Part shown: positions 51,521 to 60,432 of the stretch, one piece after another | Layout of the letters: each line of letters begins with the position of its first letter | How positions within the stretch are numbered: position 1 is the first letter of the stretch | Assembly (NCBI RefSeq): GCF_000194625.1 | Contig: NC_015320.1 | Coordinates: forward strand, 310,001 to 374,000 | Length of the DNA stretch: 64,000 nucleotides | Origin: Archaeoglobus veneficus SNP6 | Lineage (GTDB): Archaea > Halobacteriota > Archaeoglobi > Archaeoglobales > Archaeoglobaceae | Reading direction: 5' to 3' | The notes under the pieces: generated by a model | The model's database searches: none | What the model was told of the DNA's origin: nothing | What the model saw: only the letters and a program-made list of their open reading frames with translations | Made by a program: the position numbers and the translations under genes

Positions 51521-51629
51521 AAAGTAAAGTTTAAATTTTTTAAAATTTAGAGGGGATCGGGTAGGATTGGGTGAATATTAGAGAAAATAAGTAAAGAAAG
51601 TTGAGTAACGGTATATTGGAGGTGGAAAA

Positions 51630-52076
51630 ATGCCAAGCTATGTGAACCCGGATAAGTGCGACGGTTGTAAGGCGTTGGAGAAGACGGCGTGCCAGTACAT
51701 CTGCCCCAACGACCTGATGAAACTGAACGAAGAGCTGATGAAAGCGTACAACCAGGAGCCCGACATGTGCTGGGAGTGCTACAGCTGTGTCAAGATTTGC
51801 CCGCAGGGTGCCATTGAGATGAGGGGTTACGTGGACTTCGTACCTCTTGGTGCAGCCTGTACACCCATGAGGGGTACCGATGCAATCATGTGGACAGTGA
51901 AGTTCAGGAACGGCAAGATCTTGAGGTTCAAGTTCCCCATCAGGACAACTCCGTGGGGCTCAATCCAGCCTTTCGAGGGTCTGCCCGAGCCGAGCACTGA
52001 CGGGCTGAAGGACGAACTGCTTACGGGCGAGCCAGACATTCTGGAAGTTAGTGAGCTGCCCACGCTCAAGAAGTAA
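51630..52076 (+). CDS. aprB: adenylylsulfate reductase beta subunit
   Basis: AprB (148 aa) is the electron-transfer subunit with two 4Fe-4S clusters. The ligands are in CDGCKALEKTACQYICP and CWECYSCVKICPQGA, followed by a C-terminal tail that wraps AprA (FPIRTTPWGSIQPFEG). It hands electrons from the Qmo complex to the AprA FAD. GGAGGTGG precedes the ATG. It lies 109 nt after the small gene, with a TTTAAA-rich promoter-like stretch at 51527-51550. Confidence 0.96.
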   Translation: MPSYVNPDKCDGCKALEKTACQYICPNDLMKLNEELMKAYNQEPDMCWECYSCVKICPQGAIEMRGYVDFVPLGAACTPMRGTDAIMWTVKFRNGKILRFKFPIRTTPWGSIQPFEGLPEPSTDGLKDELLTGEPDILEVSELPTLKK

Positions 52077-52093
52077 ATTTGGAGGTGTAAAAA

Positions 52094-53974
52094 ATGGCTG
52101 AGCCAAAGGTTGAGAGAGTTGAGACGGACATTTTGATACTTGGTGGTGGTTTCTCGGGATGTGGTGCTGCGTACGAGGCAGCATACTGGGGTAAGGCCGC
52201 TGGCCTTAAAGTTACACTCGTTGAGAAGGCTGCAATTGAGCGCAGTGGTGCCGTTGCCCAGGGTCTCTCTGCTATAAACACCTATATGGGAATGTCCGGT
52301 AAGGTAATCTTCGGACAGCACACACCCGAAGAATTCGTCAAGTACGTTACCACTGACATGATGGGTATTGCAAGAGAAGACCTCGTCTACGACGTTGCTA
52401 GGCACGTTGATGGTTCTGTGCACCTCTTCGAGAAATGGGGTCTCCCCATCTGGAAAGAGGGCGACAAGTACGTTAGAGAAGGTCCTTGGCAGGTCATGAT
52501 TCACGGTGAGTCTTACAAGCCCATCATCGCTGAGGCTGCCAAGATGGCAATTGGTGAGGAGAACATCTACGAGAGAGTATTCATCACCCACCTGCTCATG
52601 GACAAGAACGACCCCAAGAGGGTCGCTGGAGCTGTAGGTTTCAGCGTCAGAGAGGACAAGTTCTACGTATTCAAGGCCAAGGCAGTCATCATCGCAACCG
52701 GTGGTGCAACCCTGCTCTTCAGGCCGAGAAGCACTGGAGAGGGTATGGGTAGAATCTGGTACGCAATCTTCAACACGGGCAGTGGTTACACGATGGCTCT
52801 CTGGGCTGGTGCTGAGCTGACCCAGATGGAGCACAGGTTCATCCCGCTCAGGTTCAAGGACGGTTATGGCCCAGTCGGTGCATGGTTCCTCCTGTTCAAG
52901 TCAACCGCCACGAACGCATACGGTGAGGAGTACATAAAGAACAAGGACACGATTGCCCAGTACGAGCCATACGCAAGTGCCACGCCAACACCAACTCCAC
53001 TCAGAAACCACCAGGCTCTTGAAGAACTCACAAACGGCAGAGGTCCAATCTACATGAGAACGGACATCGCCATCCAGAAGCTGCAGGAGGAGGGCAAGGA
53101 CCTCAAGAAGCTCATCAACGAAGCTTGGGAAGACTTCCTGGACATGACCGTTTCGCAGGCATTCCTCTGGGCTGCCCAGAACATCGAGCCAGAGAAGGTA
53201 CCCTCTGAGATCTACCCGGCAGAGCCCTACATCATGGGTTCACACTCTGGCTGTTCTGGTATCTGGGTCTGCGGACCTGAGGACATCATGCCTGACGAAT
53301 ACAAGCAGACCTTCCCGATGGTGTACAACAGGATGACAACAATCAAGGGTCTGTTCGCAATCGGTGACAACTCGGGAGCTTCCGCCCACAAGTTCTCGAG
53401 CGGTTCGTTCACAGAGGGTAGAATCGCTGGTAAGGCTGCAGTCAAGTACATCGTAGAGCAGAACCCCAACCCGGAGATCGACGAGGCTAAGGTTGAGGAG
53501 CTCAAGCAGCTCGTCTACAAGCCGTTTGAGACCTACGAGAACAACAAGGGCGTCTCAACCAGAGACGACGTTAACCCGAACTACCTGTTGCCCAAGCAGG
53601 CCCTCTGGAGACTCCAGAAGATCATGGACGAGTACGCTGCTGGAGCTACGACCTGGTACAGAACCAATGAGAAGATGCTCGAGAGAGGTCTCGAACTCCT
53701 CCAGATGCTCAAGGAGGACTGCGAGAAGCTCGCTGCAAGAGACCTCCACGAGCTGCTGAGAGCTTGGGAACTCATCCACAGGCTTTGGACTGCAGAGGCC
53801 CACATCAGGCACATGCTCTTCAGGAAGGAGACCAGGTGGCCTGGATACTACTACAGGATGGACTACCCGAAGATCGACGACGACAACTGGAAGGTCTTCG
53901 TCAACAGCACATACGACGCAGAGAAGGGCGAGTGGAACCTCTTCACGAGGCCCTACGTCCAGCTCGTCCCGTAA
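52094..53974 (+). CDS. aprA: adenylylsulfate reductase alpha subunit
   Basis: AprA (626 aa) is the FAD catalytic subunit that reduces APS to sulfite and AMP. It has the FAD motif ILGGGFSGCGAAYEAAYWG near the N-terminus, ERSGAVAQGLSAINTYMG, VIIATGGATLLFRPRS, and the substrate region GSHSGCSGIWVCGP. Length and order are as in A. fulgidus and Desulfovibrio. A hairpin plus T-run follows its stop codon. Confidence 0.97.
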   Translation: MAEPKVERVETDILILGGGFSGCGAAYEAAYWGKAAGLKVTLVEKAAIERSGAVAQGLSAINTYMGMSGKVIFGQHTPEEFVKYVTTDMMGIAREDLVYDVARHVDGSVHLFEKWGLPIWKEGDKYVREGPWQVMIHGESYKPIIAEAAKMAIGEENIYERVFITHLLMDKNDPKRVAGAVGFSVREDKFYVFKAKAVIIATGGATLLFRPRSTGEGMGRIWYAIFNTGSGYTMALWAGAELTQMEHRFIPLRFKDGYGPVGAWFLLFKSTATNAYGEEYIKNKDTIAQYEPYASATPTPTPLRNHQALEELTNGRGPIYMRTDIAIQKLQEEGKDLKKLINEAWEDFLDMTVSQAFLWAAQNIEPEKVPSEIYPAEPYIMGSHSGCSGIWVCGPEDIMPDEYKQTFPMVYNRMTTIKGLFAIGDNSGASAHKFSSGSFTEGRIAGKAAVKYIVEQNPNPEIDEAKVEELKQLVYKPFETYENNKGVSTRDDVNPNYLLPKQALWRLQKIMDEYAAGATTWYRTNEKMLERGLELLQMLKEDCEKLAARDLHELLRAWELIHRLWTAEAHIRHMLFRKETRWPGYYYRMDYPKIDDDNWKVFVNSTYDAEKGEWNLFTRPYVQLVP

Positions 53975-54015
53975 GGCTGGTAAATATGCCTTACAATTTT
54001 TTTCGTTTTTTCTTT
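53971..54015 (+). terminator. hairpin and T-run after aprA
   Basis: GTAAGGC (53971-53977) and GCCTTAC (53988-53994) form an exact 7-bp stem. A T-rich run follows (ATTTTTTTCGTTTTTTCTTTT). This combination looks like a transcription terminator or attenuator between aprA and qmoA. The aprA stop codon lies within the stem. Confidence 0.6.
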
Positions 54016-54068
54016 TCTGTTTTGTTTGTGAACCATTTTGACATTCAAAAACTACAGGGAGGTATACT

Positions 54069-55301
54069 ATGAGCGAAGAAAAGGCCGGAGGATGCATACT
54101 GGTTATTGGAGGTGGTATCTCAGGATTAACGGCTGCCATAGAAGCAGCGGAAGCAGGTTATAACGTTTATCTTGTCGAGAAAAACCCGTACCTCGGTGGA
54201 AGGGTTGCACAACTCTGGCGATACTTCCCCAAGCTCTGCCCGCCGTACTGTGGGCTGGAGATTCTGTTTAAAAGGCTTAAAAACCTGCCAAGATTAAAGT
54301 ACTTCACAAACGCAGAAGTCGAATCCATCAGCGGCGAACCTGGCAACTTCGATGTTACGGTCAAAATCAACCCCCGCTACGTAACCGATGCATGCACAGC
54401 ATGCGGAGAATGTGTCAAAGCCTGCCCGGCAGAGAGACCAAACGAGTTCAACTACGGAATGGACAAAACCAAGGCAATCTACCTTCCACATGAGATGTCC
54501 TTCCCCATGAAGTACGTAATAGATGCAGAGTACTGCCAGAAGAATGAGGGCTGCAAGGCGTGCGTTGATGCATGCCCGTACGATGCGATAGACCTTGCGA
54601 TGGAGCCAAAAACTCTGAACCTGAAGGCCGGAGCGATAGTTGTTGCGACTGGCTGGAAGCCGTACGACAAGTCCAAGCTCGACAACCTCCTGCCCGATCA
54701 TCCAAATGTAATAACCAATGTGATGTTTGAGAGACTCGCAGCCCTTGGTGGGCCCACGAAGGGCAAGATCGTCAGACCCTCTGATGGCAAACCCATTGAA
54801 AGCATAGCGTTTGTGCAGTGCGCAGGCAGTAGAGATGAAAACCACCTGCCGTACTGCTCCGCTGTCTGCTGCCTTGCCTCGCTCAAGCAGGCGACCTATA
54901 TAAGAGAGCAGTACCCCGATGCCAAAGTGTACATATTCTACATAGACATTCGTGCCTTTGGAAGGTTTGAGGACTTCTTCGCCAAGGTTAAGGCTGACGA
55001 GAACATTGAGCTGATCAAGGGCAAGGTAGCGAACATCGTCGAGGCTGAGGACGGCGATCTGATTGTTGAGGCGGAGGACACTGAAACCGGTGTCAAGAGG
55101 AAGGAGAAGGTCAACATGGTCGTACTTGCTACGGGCATGCAGCCGAGCGATGTAGCGCTTGAAAAGGACGAGTATGGATTTGCAAAGGTAAAAGAGGGCA
55201 TATTCGTGGCAGGATGTGCAAGGAAGCCAGCAGACGTAGCTTCCTGTGTTGAAGACGCAACTGGAGCGGCTCTTAAGGCCATTCAGATTTTGAGGAGGTG
55301 A
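54069..55301 (+). CDS. qmoA: quinone-interacting membrane-bound oxidoreductase QmoA
   Basis: QmoA (410 aa) is HdrA-like. It has an FAD motif VIGGGISGLTAAIEAAEAGYN, and Fe-S ligands in CTACGECVKACPAE and CQKNEGCKACVDACPYDA. The Qmo complex takes electrons from menaquinol and passes them to AprBA. It starts with Shine-Dalgarno GGGAGG and is 94 nt after aprA. qmoB follows by 4 nt. Confidence 0.93.
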   Translation: MSEEKAGGCILVIGGGISGLTAAIEAAEAGYNVYLVEKNPYLGGRVAQLWRYFPKLCPPYCGLEILFKRLKNLPRLKYFTNAEVESISGEPGNFDVTVKINPRYVTDACTACGECVKACPAERPNEFNYGMDKTKAIYLPHEMSFPMKYVIDAEYCQKNEGCKACVDACPYDAIDLAMEPKTLNLKAGAIVVATGWKPYDKSKLDNLLPDHPNVITNVMFERLAALGGPTKGKIVRPSDGKPIESIAFVQCAGSRDENHLPYCSAVCCLASLKQATYIREQYPDAKVYIFYIDIRAFGRFEDFFAKVKADENIELIKGKVANIVEAEDGDLIVEAEDTETGVKRKEKVNMVVLATGMQPSDVALEKDEYGFAKVKEGIFVAGCARKPADVASCVEDATGAALKAIQILRR

Positions 55302-55305
55302 AAAC

Positions 55306-57537
55306 GTGGCGGAGGAAGAGAAGAAAGTGGAGAAGAAGATCTGCGTTTACGTTTGCACCGGCTGTGGAATCAGCGACGCAATTGACATCGAAGCCCTCAC
55401 CAAGGTGGTAAATGAGGAGCTCCAGCTTCCGTGCAAGACTCACCCGAACCTTTGTGGTAAAGAAGGTGTCCAGCTCATAAAGAACGATATTGACAACGAA
55501 GGAGTGAATACCGTAGTTATAGCTGCATGTTCTCCGCGTGTTAACTGGGATGTTTTTGATTTCGATGGCAACATCATAGTTGAGAGAGTAAACCTTCGTG
55601 AGGGTGTTGCGTGGAGTCACCCACCCAAGGAAGCTGAAACACAGGCTCTGGCTGAAGACTACGTAAGAATGGGTATAGTTAAAGCTCAGAAGACTGAGTT
55701 TGCCGAACCCTTCCTCGAAGAAACGAGCAAGACAATCCTCGTCGTTGGTGGTGGTATTACAGGCATGACTGCAGCGCTCGAAGCTGCAAACGCTGGTTAC
55801 GATGTGGTACTCGTCGAAAAAGAAGCGAGCCTCGGTGGATGGGCTGCAAAGTTCTTCAAGCTGACGCCCGTTGAGAAGCCATACAACTCTGTGGTAGATA
55901 CATCGTTTGTGCAGGACATGATCAGTCAGGTTGAAAACAATCCGAAGATAACTGTTTACACCTCAACAACAATAGAGCAGATTTCCGGCCAGCCAGGTCT
56001 GTTCGACGTTACTCTCAACAAGGCGGGAAGCACCGAGGAGATAAGGATTGGTGCCATAGTGCTTGCCACTGGCTGGAAGCCTTACGATGCGAGCAAGCTG
56101 GAAGAGCTTGGCTACGGAAAGTATGATGGAGTAGTTACCAATATAGAATTCGAGGAAATGGCAAAGAACGGTGAAGTTAGTGGCGACGTTCTGTTCATTC
56201 AGTGTGCTGGTCAGAGGGATCCAAACCACATACCTTACTGTTCTTCGGTCTGCTGTCTCGTCTCACTCAAGCAGGCTAAGTACGTCACAGAGAAGGGCGG
56301 CAACGCCTACATAATATACAAGGACATGCGTACACCTGGTCTCTATGAAGACTTTTACAAGGCGATGCAGGATGACGAGAGGCTGTTCCTAACGAAAGGC
56401 GACATCAAGGAGATCAGAGAGGAGGATGGCAAGCTCGTTGTGGTGGTGGATAACACTCTGCTCGGAGAGACTATCGAGGTGAAGGTTGACAAGGTTGTTC
56501 TCGCAACTGGAATGCTGTCTTCGATGCACGGCCTGTACACTATAAAGGAGGAGTATCCGGACGACTGCAAGATACCGTACTCCCACATTGAGCAGAAGGA
56601 GCTCACTCCCGAGTTTGTGGAGGAGCTAAAGGGCAGGGGGCACATACTGAACCTGCAGTACAGGCAGGGGCCGGAGCTGCCAACGCTCCGCTATGGCCTA
56701 CCGGATTCCAACTACATATGCTTCCCGTACGAGAGCAGGAGAACGGGCATATACGCTGCTGGATGTGTCAGGGCACCAATGGGCATAGCTGAGTGTATTG
56801 ACGACGCAAAGGGTGCAGCTCTGAAGGCAATCCAGTGTGTTGAGCTCGTTTCTCAGGGTAAGACAACCTTCCCGAGAACGGGAGATATCGATTACCCGCA
56901 GTTCTTCCTCCAGCGCTGTACGCAGTGTAAGAGATGTACCGAAGAATGTCCGTTTGGTGCGCTTGACGAGGACGAGAAAGGTACACCGCAGCCCAACCCG
57001 CTGAGATGCAGGAGATGCGGTATATGCTTTGGTGCGTGCCCAGAGCGCATAATCTCATTCAAGGGCTACTCCATTGACATGATCTCGTCGATGTTAAAGG
57101 CAATCAAGGTTCCTGAGGAGGAGGGAATATACAGGATAGTAGCATTCTTCTGCGAGAACGACGCTTATCCGGCGCTGGACATGGCCGCACTTAATGGCCT
57201 GCAGTGGGACTCTTCAGTCAGAATTATACCCGTCCGCTGCCTCGGTTCAGTGAACGTTGTTTTCATAGCGGACTCACTTTCAAGAGGAATCGATGGCATA
57301 CTAATGGTTGGGTGCAAGTACGGCGAGGACTACCAGTGCCACTTCATAAGAGGTAGTGAGCTTGCCAACAGGAGAATGGAGAACGTCCAGGAAACCCTGC
57401 AGCGATTGATGCTCGAACCAGAGAGAGTGAAGCTCGTAGAACTTGCCATATCTGACTACGACAAGATTCCGCAGATTATTGAGGAGTTCGTTGAGCAGAT
57501 TAAGCAGGTTGGGCCTAACCCGTACAAGGGATTCTGA
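55306..57537 (+). CDS. qmoB: quinone-interacting oxidoreductase QmoB with MvhD-like domain
   Basis: QmoB (743 aa) has a short N-terminal Cys region (VYVCTGCGISDAID), an FAD motif VVGGGITGMTAALEAANAGYD, a central HdrA-like part, a two-cluster ferredoxin domain (CTQCKRCTEECPFGA and CRRCGICFGACPER) at about residues 545-590, and a C-terminal MvhD-type domain (FFCENDAYPALDMAAL, VGCKYGEDYQCHFIRGSE). The start is GTG 55306 with GAGGAGGTG upstream. It is the central electron-transfer subunit. Confidence 0.93.
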   Translation: MAEEEKKVEKKICVYVCTGCGISDAIDIEALTKVVNEELQLPCKTHPNLCGKEGVQLIKNDIDNEGVNTVVIAACSPRVNWDVFDFDGNIIVERVNLREGVAWSHPPKEAETQALAEDYVRMGIVKAQKTEFAEPFLEETSKTILVVGGGITGMTAALEAANAGYDVVLVEKEASLGGWAAKFFKLTPVEKPYNSVVDTSFVQDMISQVENNPKITVYTSTTIEQISGQPGLFDVTLNKAGSTEEIRIGAIVLATGWKPYDASKLEELGYGKYDGVVTNIEFEEMAKNGEVSGDVLFIQCAGQRDPNHIPYCSSVCCLVSLKQAKYVTEKGGNAYIIYKDMRTPGLYEDFYKAMQDDERLFLTKGDIKEIREEDGKLVVVVDNTLLGETIEVKVDKVVLATGMLSSMHGLYTIKEEYPDDCKIPYSHIEQKELTPEFVEELKGRGHILNLQYRQGPELPTLRYGLPDSNYICFPYESRRTGIYAAGCVRAPMGIAECIDDAKGAALKAIQCVELVSQGKTTFPRTGDIDYPQFFLQRCTQCKRCTEECPFGALDEDEKGTPQPNPLRCRRCGICFGACPERIISFKGYSIDMISSMLKAIKVPEEEGIYRIVAFFCENDAYPALDMAALNGLQWDSSVRIIPVRCLGSVNVVFIADSLSRGIDGILMVGCKYGEDYQCHFIRGSELANRRMENVQETLQRLMLEPERVKLVELAISDYDKIPQIIEEFVEQIKQVGPNPYKGF

Positions 57538-57548
57538 GGTGGTGGAAT

Positions 57549-58670
57549 ATGGAAGCTGACCCAAAGTTTGTAAAGGATGTAATTAATGCTGGTGGAAAAT
57601 CACTGAAGAAGTGCATGCAGTGTGCAACGTGCAGCGTGGTGTGTAAGCTCAGTCCGGATGAAAACCCATTCCCGAGAAAGGAGATGATCTGGGCCCAGTG
57701 GGGGCTGAAAGAGAAGTTGCTACGCGATCCCAACATCTGGCTCTGCCACCAGTGCAACGACTGCTCAGCATACTGCCCAAGAGGAGCGAGACCGGGAGAG
57801 GTGCTCAGTGCAATTAGGGCAGCGGTGATTGCCAATTATTCCTTCCCAACATTTTTTGCGAGGGCATTTCTGAATCCTGCCTACTTCCCGCTACTCGTTG
57901 CAATACCGATACTTCTACTGGCAATATACTTTGCAGCCTTCGCTCCGCACGGCTTCACGATACCTGAGGGAGAGGTGATGTTCTCCCACTTCATACCGCA
58001 CGAACACGTTGAGCTCGTTGGCATGGCTCTCGGGGCTTGGGTTGGTGTTGCAATAATTATCGGGCTCTATCGCTACTGGACGGCACTATCGAAGGAGAGG
58101 GGCAGAGTAATTTACGTTCCAACGGGTGATGGGGAAGTTAAAGCTCCACAGGACATTCTGACTGCTTTTGTCTCATCGATAATAGAGATTCTGCTACACA
58201 GCAGGTTCAAGGAATGTGGTGAGTCCAAGTATCGTTTCTACGCACACCTTGGCATCTTCTACGGCTTCATTCTTATCGGCATCGGTACAACCATTGCCTT
58301 TGTGTACCTTTTGATGGGCAAGGAGCTTGGGCTGCCATTAACTGATCCGGCAAAGATCTTCGGTAATATCGGTGCAATTCTTCTCTTCGGCGGTGCAACG
58401 TGGGTTATCTACGAGAGAATCGTAAGGAAGGACAAGATCGGCTTTGGAGGATACTTTGACTGGCTATTCCTTGGCACACTCTATGTGGTGGCGATATCGG
58501 GCATTCTCACTGAGGTGGCGAGGTACGCGAACGTTGCAGCGGCGTACTACCTCTACCTTGTACACCTCGTTGCAGTGTTCGTTCTGCTGATCTATGCTCC
58601 ATACTCGAAGTTTGCGCACCTCGCTTATAGAACCATCGTAATGACGTACGAGAAGTGCTATGGTAAGTGA
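57549..58670 (+). CDS. qmoC: quinone-interacting oxidoreductase QmoC, membrane subunit
   Basis: QmoC (373 aa) joins an HdrC-like N-terminus with two Cys clusters (CMQCATCSVVCKLSP and CHQCNDCSAYCPRG) to a NarI-type cytochrome b domain with about six membrane helices and His residues (SHFIPHEHVELVG, YAHLGIFYGF, YLYLVHLVAV) that could bind heme b. It connects the quinone pool to QmoAB. GAGGTGGTGG precedes the ATG and overlaps the qmoB stop. Confidence 0.94.
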   Translation: MEADPKFVKDVINAGGKSLKKCMQCATCSVVCKLSPDENPFPRKEMIWAQWGLKEKLLRDPNIWLCHQCNDCSAYCPRGARPGEVLSAIRAAVIANYSFPTFFARAFLNPAYFPLLVAIPILLLAIYFAAFAPHGFTIPEGEVMFSHFIPHEHVELVGMALGAWVGVAIIIGLYRYWTALSKERGRVIYVPTGDGEVKAPQDILTAFVSSIIEILLHSRFKECGESKYRFYAHLGIFYGFILIGIGTTIAFVYLLMGKELGLPLTDPAKIFGNIGAILLFGGATWVIYERIVRKDKIGFGGYFDWLFLGTLYVVAISGILTEVARYANVAAAYYLYLVHLVAVFVLLIYAPYSKFAHLAYRTIVMTYEKCYGK

Positions 58671-58811
58671 TTTTTTCAATATTTTTTACCAAATTTTAAT
58701 CTTAATTATTTCGGGGCGCCAAATCGATTGGTTTGATTTATTTTTTATTTGAAATGGCTTATAATTTAGTTATACAGAGGCTTGAAATACTCATGATCTT
58801 CAATGAAATAT

Positions 58812-58828
58812 TTACTACGCGGTAGTAA
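58812..58828. repeat. 17-bp palindrome upstream of the TauE gene
   Basis: TTACTAC-GCG-GTAGTAA is an exact inverted repeat with 7-bp arms. It lies 12 nt upstream of the TATA box (58841-58848), where it could be an operator or activator site. A TTAGTAA follows at 58832-58838, the same core as the direct repeats at the other TauE promoter. Confidence 0.55.
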
Positions 58829-58840
58829 TTTTTAGTAAGC

Positions 58841-58848
58841 TTTATATA
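58841..58848 (+). promoter_or_regulatory. TATA box for the second TauE operon
   Basis: TTTATATA lies about 52 nt before ATG 58897. The expected leader is about 25 nt and contains GGAGGG as Shine-Dalgarno. Confidence 0.5.
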
Positions 58849-58896
58849 AGTTGATTCTCAGCGGAGTAAAGCATAAAGAACCGGAGGGAAAATAAA

Positions 58897-59892
58897 ATGG
58901 CTATAAGAGATGGATTTATGCAAGGATCCTCTTTAGTAGGGAAAGCGATACTCTTGGTGCTACTGCTGCTTGCGTGCACCGGTACAGCGCTTGCCGCTGA
59001 GGATGCAACAATGGGTATGAGTCCCCCTGTATTCTTTCTGGTTTTCCTGCTGGTCTGTATAATCATAGGCATTGTAGCGGTGCTTGGTGGAGTTGGTGGC
59101 GGTGTCGTCTTTACACCATTGATGATGGGCTTTACAGATATTGATACATTCATAATCAGAGCAACAGGCCTCTTTGTCGCCATGGCCGGAGCGCTTGTTG
59201 CCGCTCGCCCCTTCCTGCGAAGAGGTCTTGCAAACGTCAGGCTACTCTTCTTCGCAGCAGTACCTTATGCAACATTTGCTGTCATTGGAGCGCTGCTTGC
59301 GGGATACGTTAAAGAAACTATGGGTGCTACGGGTGACGCCCTCGTAAAGCTGAGCCTTGGTGTGCTGGTCATATTCATAGCTCTGTTGATACTCTTTGGA
59401 GGCAAGAGAGTCGAATATCCCGAAGTGAAGAACGTGGACAGCTTATCTGAGAGACTCGGCCTCGCGATGGCTTACTGGGAAGAATCTCTCGGCGGTGTAG
59501 TGGACTACAAGGTTACAAGGTCTCCTGTAGCAATTCTGTTGTTTTGCGGCGTCGGCCTGATTTCGGGAATGTTTGGTCTTGGAGCTGGCTGGGCAATGGT
59601 TCCTGTGTTCAACCTCGTTATGCTCGCCCCGCTAAAAGTTGCGGCAGCATGTAGCAAGGTTCTGATTGGAATAGGTGACACTGCAGCCATATGGCCGTAC
59701 ATCATGGGTGGTGGTATATTTCCGCTGTTTGCAGTGCCATGTATGATTGGCCTCATCGTGGGTACACTCATCGGGGCAAAGATAATGTTGAGAGTCAAAG
59801 CTGGCTTTGTCAGATACCTGATCATTGCCATAATGTTCGGCTCCGGACTAAAACTGCTCCAGTCTGGGCTTACCGGGCTGGGTTATTTGTAA
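58897..59892 (+). CDS. TauE/SafE family transporter next to sulfate reduction genes
   Basis: This 331-residue membrane protein has an N-terminal signal-like helix (ILLVLLLLACTGTALA) and about eight further hydrophobic segments. Motifs VLGGVGGGVVFTPLMMG and GMFGLGAGWAMVPVFNLVM match TauE/SafE. It is paralogous to the protein at 29567-30562. Position after qmoABC suggests it moves sulfate, sulfite or a related oxyanion; direction and substrate are not proven. It is paired with a DUF1634-type protein 12 nt downstream. Confidence 0.85.
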   Translation: MAIRDGFMQGSSLVGKAILLVLLLLACTGTALAAEDATMGMSPPVFFLVFLLVCIIIGIVAVLGGVGGGVVFTPLMMGFTDIDTFIIRATGLFVAMAGALVAARPFLRRGLANVRLLFFAAVPYATFAVIGALLAGYVKETMGATGDALVKLSLGVLVIFIALLILFGGKRVEYPEVKNVDSLSERLGLAMAYWEESLGGVVDYKVTRSPVAILLFCGVGLISGMFGLGAGWAMVPVFNLVMLAPLKVAAACSKVLIGIGDTAAIWPYIMGGGIFPLFAVPCMIGLIVGTLIGAKIMLRVKAGFVRYLIIAIMFGSGLKLLQSGLTGLGYL

Positions 59893-59904
59893 GGAGGGAT
59901 TGAC

Positions 59905-60336
59905 ATGGGGAGGGAAGAAGCTCCGAAACCACCCCTTGCTGGAGTGGTTTATGGCGAGATTGCGTACTGGATGGTCATTGTGGGCATGGTTATAGCCATT
60001 GCAGGATCGTTCATATACCTGACATCTGGTGGCTACGTTGACAGTGAATGTTTGCTCGCCCATTTGTGGGCTGGGGCAGATGTTCACACCATCTGGGAGG
60101 AGTGTGCCGGCATTGACGAAGTTCCGCACGGTCACTGGTACCTTGGAATGCTTGGCTATGGTGATGCCATTGCCATGCTTGGAATAGCGATAGCCTGTCT
60201 GGCAGCGGTAGTTGGCATGTGGGGTTCAGTAGCAGCGATGTTCAAGGAGAAGGAGATGTTATTTGCTGTATTTGCCCTCGTTGTTGCAGTGATACTGACG
60301 CTGGCGGCCATGGGTGTAATAACACTCAAGCACTGA
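59905..60336 (+). CDS. DUF1634-type membrane protein, TauE partner
   Basis: This 143-residue protein has three hydrophobic segments (about residues 18-42, 83-105 and 115-138) and an external-type loop with three Cys/His residues (DSECLLAHLW, EECAGIDEVPHGHWYL). It resembles the C-terminal half of the protein at 28810-29544, including the V-x-HG-x-x-W loop, but lacks its N-terminal repeats. A T-rich sequence after its stop may end the operon. Confidence 0.65.
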   Translation: MGREEAPKPPLAGVVYGEIAYWMVIVGMVIAIAGSFIYLTSGGYVDSECLLAHLWAGADVHTIWEECAGIDEVPHGHWYLGMLGYGDAIAMLGIAIACLAAVVGMWGSVAAMFKEKEMLFAVFALVVAVILTLAAMGVITLKH

Positions 60337-60432
60337 ATAATTATTTTTTATACCATTTTAATAATTTTCTCTGGCTATTCTGTAATAAATATTAAATAGT
60401 TTCAGAACAAGAAAAAATAATCGGGTGAATCT

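Noticed and set aside
51827-52834. 335-codon open frame antisense to aprB/aprA
   Set aside because: It spans two real genes on the opposite strand, with no recognisable domain.
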